A stretch of DNA of 64,000 nt from Lachnospiraceae bacterium. GTDB lineage: Bacteria; Bacillota; Clostridia; Lachnospirales; Lachnospiraceae. Position numbers and translations under genes: made by a program. The stretch is taken from contig JAMPFQ010000006.1 of the NCBI GenBank assembly GCA_023664345.1, positions 30,915 through 94,914 on the forward strand, read 5' to 3'. Shown here in pieces: positions 62,600 to 64,000 of the stretch; position 1 is the stretch's first letter; each line of letters starts with the position of its first letter. The notes under the pieces were generated by a model. That model saw only the letters and a program-made list of their open reading frames with translations, had not been told where the DNA came from and searched no databases.

Positions 62600-62607
62600 G
62601 GGGTTTT
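62584..62607 (-). terminator. terminator of the YceG-like gene
   Basis: On the minus strand the stem CCCCTTGC / GCAAGAGGGG with CTTTATT following, starting at the stop codon of the upstream gene. It overlaps the rpsB -35 box. Confidence 0.6.
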
Positions 62608-63190
62608 ATCTGCTTCTGGTAATTATTTTAGCAATTTCTTCCTCTGTGGCATTGACCGGGATCTCATATGTTCCCGTGCTGATCCTTTTAGAATATCCGT
62701 TGGCCTCCAGATATCGGTCAAATTCGGAAGCGTCCTCCACCAGTCCCGCCTCCGCCAGGGACTTGCTTACCGTATAGGAACTCTGTCCAGACTGGATCAC
62801 AAAGGTCACGCTCTCCTGCTGTTCAGGCGTTGGCTCATCCATCGGCGTCGGTATGGATACATCGACCTCCGGCTCGGGTGTCGTCGGCGGCTTCAGCGTC
62901 ACCATAGGCAATGGTTTCAGCGGATCAGGCGTTGGCGACGGCGTCGGTTCCGGCGTAGCTGTCGATGTCACCTCCGGCGTACCGTCCGGCACATTGGAGA
63001 TGCCTGACGACTGTGAATCCTGAACAGCCGTCAGCGTGCGGGAATCTCCGCTCACCATGCCAAGTTCCATGGCCCTCACCCTGATCTCCGCATCCGATAA
63101 AGGCTGATCATTTCTCAAAGCTACTCCCATGAGTAAAGCTGTGACGATCATACCGATGCCCAGCCCTCGTAAATAATATCGCAACTTCAC
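62606..63190 (-). CDS. membrane-anchored YceG/MltG-like domain protein without catalytic part
   Basis: About 194 residues. One N-terminal helix ([17 protein letters not shown]) is followed by a Pro/Thr/Glu-rich linker ([12 protein letters not shown]). The last 70 residues resemble the LysM-like start of YceG/MltG proteins ([37 protein letters not shown], then [21 protein letters not shown]). The catalytic transglycosylase domain is absent. The GTG at 63190 with GGAG 11 nt upstream is preferred to that at 63202. It directly follows the DUF6115-like gene and may bind wall glycan. Confidence 0.7.
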   Translation of the reverse strand: MKLRYYLRGLGIGMIVTALLMGVALRNDQPLSDAEIRVRAMELGMVSGDSRTLTAVQDSQSSGISNVPDGTPEVTSTATPEPTPSPTPDPLKPLPMVTLKPPTTPEPEVDVSIPTPMDEPTPEQQESVTFVIQSGQSSYTVSKSLAEAGLVEDASEFDRYLEANGYSKRISTGTYEIPVNATEEEIAKIITRSR

Positions 63191-63191
63191 T

Positions 63192-64000
63192 TTACTTCTC
63201 ACTCCGATTTTTATACAGATCGATCACCAGCTTCACTTCACCTACGCCCAGATTCAATTCTCTGGCAATCGCTACATTCGATCTGCCGTTCTGATACATT
63301 TCCATGATCAGGTCATTATAATTGCGTCCCTGCCCGTCCGTTTCCTGTGTAAAACTGATGGCTCCAGGCGGAAGAGGGGATCCAAATTCCGAAACCGGCT
63401 CCGTCAGCGGCGGTGCTGCATACGGCTGCGATGCCGCATAGGACTGCGGTGCAACAGGGATCTGGACTGCCACAGGCGTTGGAGCCGACGCAAAGACCGG
63501 CGGCGCGGCGATTGCCTGCGGAGGAACCACCATAGCCTCCTGTGGCCTGGCAGGTTCCGGCGCCATCACAGGAATCGGCATCTTTGCGGCCTCCTGTGGC
63601 CTGGCAGACTGTTCCCGCATCACGACAGGCTTCGGCACTGTAACCGAAGCTGTTGGTATGACAGGCTCCGGCACTACGGGCTGCACTGTCGGCATGACAG
63701 GTTCCAGCATCACAGGCTGTGCCGCCGCCCTGACGGACTCTTGCAGCACGGGCTGTACTGCCGACATGACAGGCTCCGGCACTACGGGCTGCGCCGTCGG
63801 CCTGACGGGTTCCTGCACTACGGGCTGCACTGCCGACATGACAGGCTCCGCCATCACAGGCTTCTGTACTACGGGCTGCACTGCCGACACGACAGGCTCC
63901 TGCATCACAGGCTTCTGTACTACAGGCTGCACTGCCGACATGACGGGCTCCGCCATCACAGGCTTCTGTACTACGGGCTGCACTGCCGACACGACAGGCT
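63192..64000 (-). CDS. repeat-rich protein with C-terminal DUF6115-like helix-turn-helix, N-terminus beyond window
   Basis: The frame stays open to the right window edge, so the 5' end is missing. Visible are many Pro/Val/Gln-rich units of about 13-17 residues (SAVQPVVQKPVMAEPV and variants; DNA near-repeats over about 63640-64000), then a Pro/Ala-rich region. The last 45 residues are NYNDLIMEMYQNGRSNVAIARELNLGVGEVKLVIDLYKN-like, matching the DUF6115/SwrB-type C-terminus found upstream of rpsB in Firmicutes. It probably has a membrane anchor outside the window. Its role is unknown. Confidence 0.72.
   Translation of the reverse strand, partial: PVVSAVQPVVQKPVMAEPVMSAVQPVVQKPVMQEPVVSAVQPVVQKPVMAEPVMSAVQPVVQEPVRPTAQPVVPEPVMSAVQPVLQESVRAAAQPVMLEPVMPTVQPVVPEPVIPTASVTVPKPVVMREQSARPQEAAKMPIPVMAPEPARPQEAMVVPPQAIAAPPVFASAPTPVAVQIPVAPQSYAASQPYAAPPLTEPVSEFGSPLPPGAISFTQETDGQGRNYNDLIMEMYQNGRSNVAIARELNLGVGEVKLVIDLYKNRSEK

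Overview
The window looks like a chromosomal segment of a Lachnospiraceae-type Firmicute (class Clostridia). The basis is moderate GC content, AGGAGG ribosome binding sites with frequent TTG/GTG starts, a T-box in front of a trpE-trpGD-trpC-trpF-trpB-trpA operon, a DUF6115-like gene upstream of rpsB-tsf, a LytTR/DUF3021 pair, Rpn-type PD-(D/E)XK genes and a Hol_Tox-like mini-protein. I see no rRNA, tRNA or CRISPR array.

Region 1 (1-19106, genes on the minus strand): a Wzy-type capsule/exopolysaccharide operon. It reads CpsB phosphatase, CpsC/Wzz, CpsD kinase with a YYGK-repeat tail, the priming sugar transferase, two GT2 enzymes, a radical SAM protein, a pyruvyl transferase, an FeS F420H2-dehydrogenase-beta-like protein, Wzy, a NodB-like deacetylase, a GT52/sialyltransferase-like enzyme and a partial DegT-like aminotransferase. 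Three Rpn gene units with 18-bp inverted ends lie between capsule genes. Upstream of cpsB is the most exciting object in the window: a 1.4-kb segment with a tyrosine recombinase gene and an outward-facing consensus promoter. It is bounded by two 28-bp inverted repeats that look like recombinase core sites, so it is a candidate self-contained invertible promoter switch for the capsule. As sequenced, the promoter points away from the capsule into a bidirectional terminator.

Region 2 (19139-24910): a LytTR-DUF3021-ABC-2 transporter operon, a divergent XRE regulator, a DUF4143 ATPase and a membrane-anchored protein of unknown function.

Region 3 (24931-32317): the trp operon, controlled by a T-box with a probable UGG specifier. 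Region 4 (32325-43102): a GNAT enzyme, gpmI, a CDF transporter, a heterodimeric ABC exporter, a WGR-like protein, a Hol_Tox-like toxin and a YgjP-like metallopeptidase. It also holds two families of dispersed repeats (A and B) whose hairpins are conserved in shape but vary in sequence, with compensatory changes.

Region 5 (43105-53038): an operon of two very large lipoprotein solute-binding proteins, two sugar-type ABC permeases, an HlyD-like adaptor and a MacB-core-like membrane protein, without an ATPase gene. Region 6 (53124-60489): a PHP-domain protein, a PMT-type membrane glycosyltransferase split by a 1-nt frameshift in a G9 tract (possible contingency locus or sequencing error), and a response regulator with a large hybrid histidine kinase. 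Region 7 (60598-64000): tsf, rpsB, a YceG-like domain protein and the C-terminal part of a repeat-rich DUF6115-like protein.
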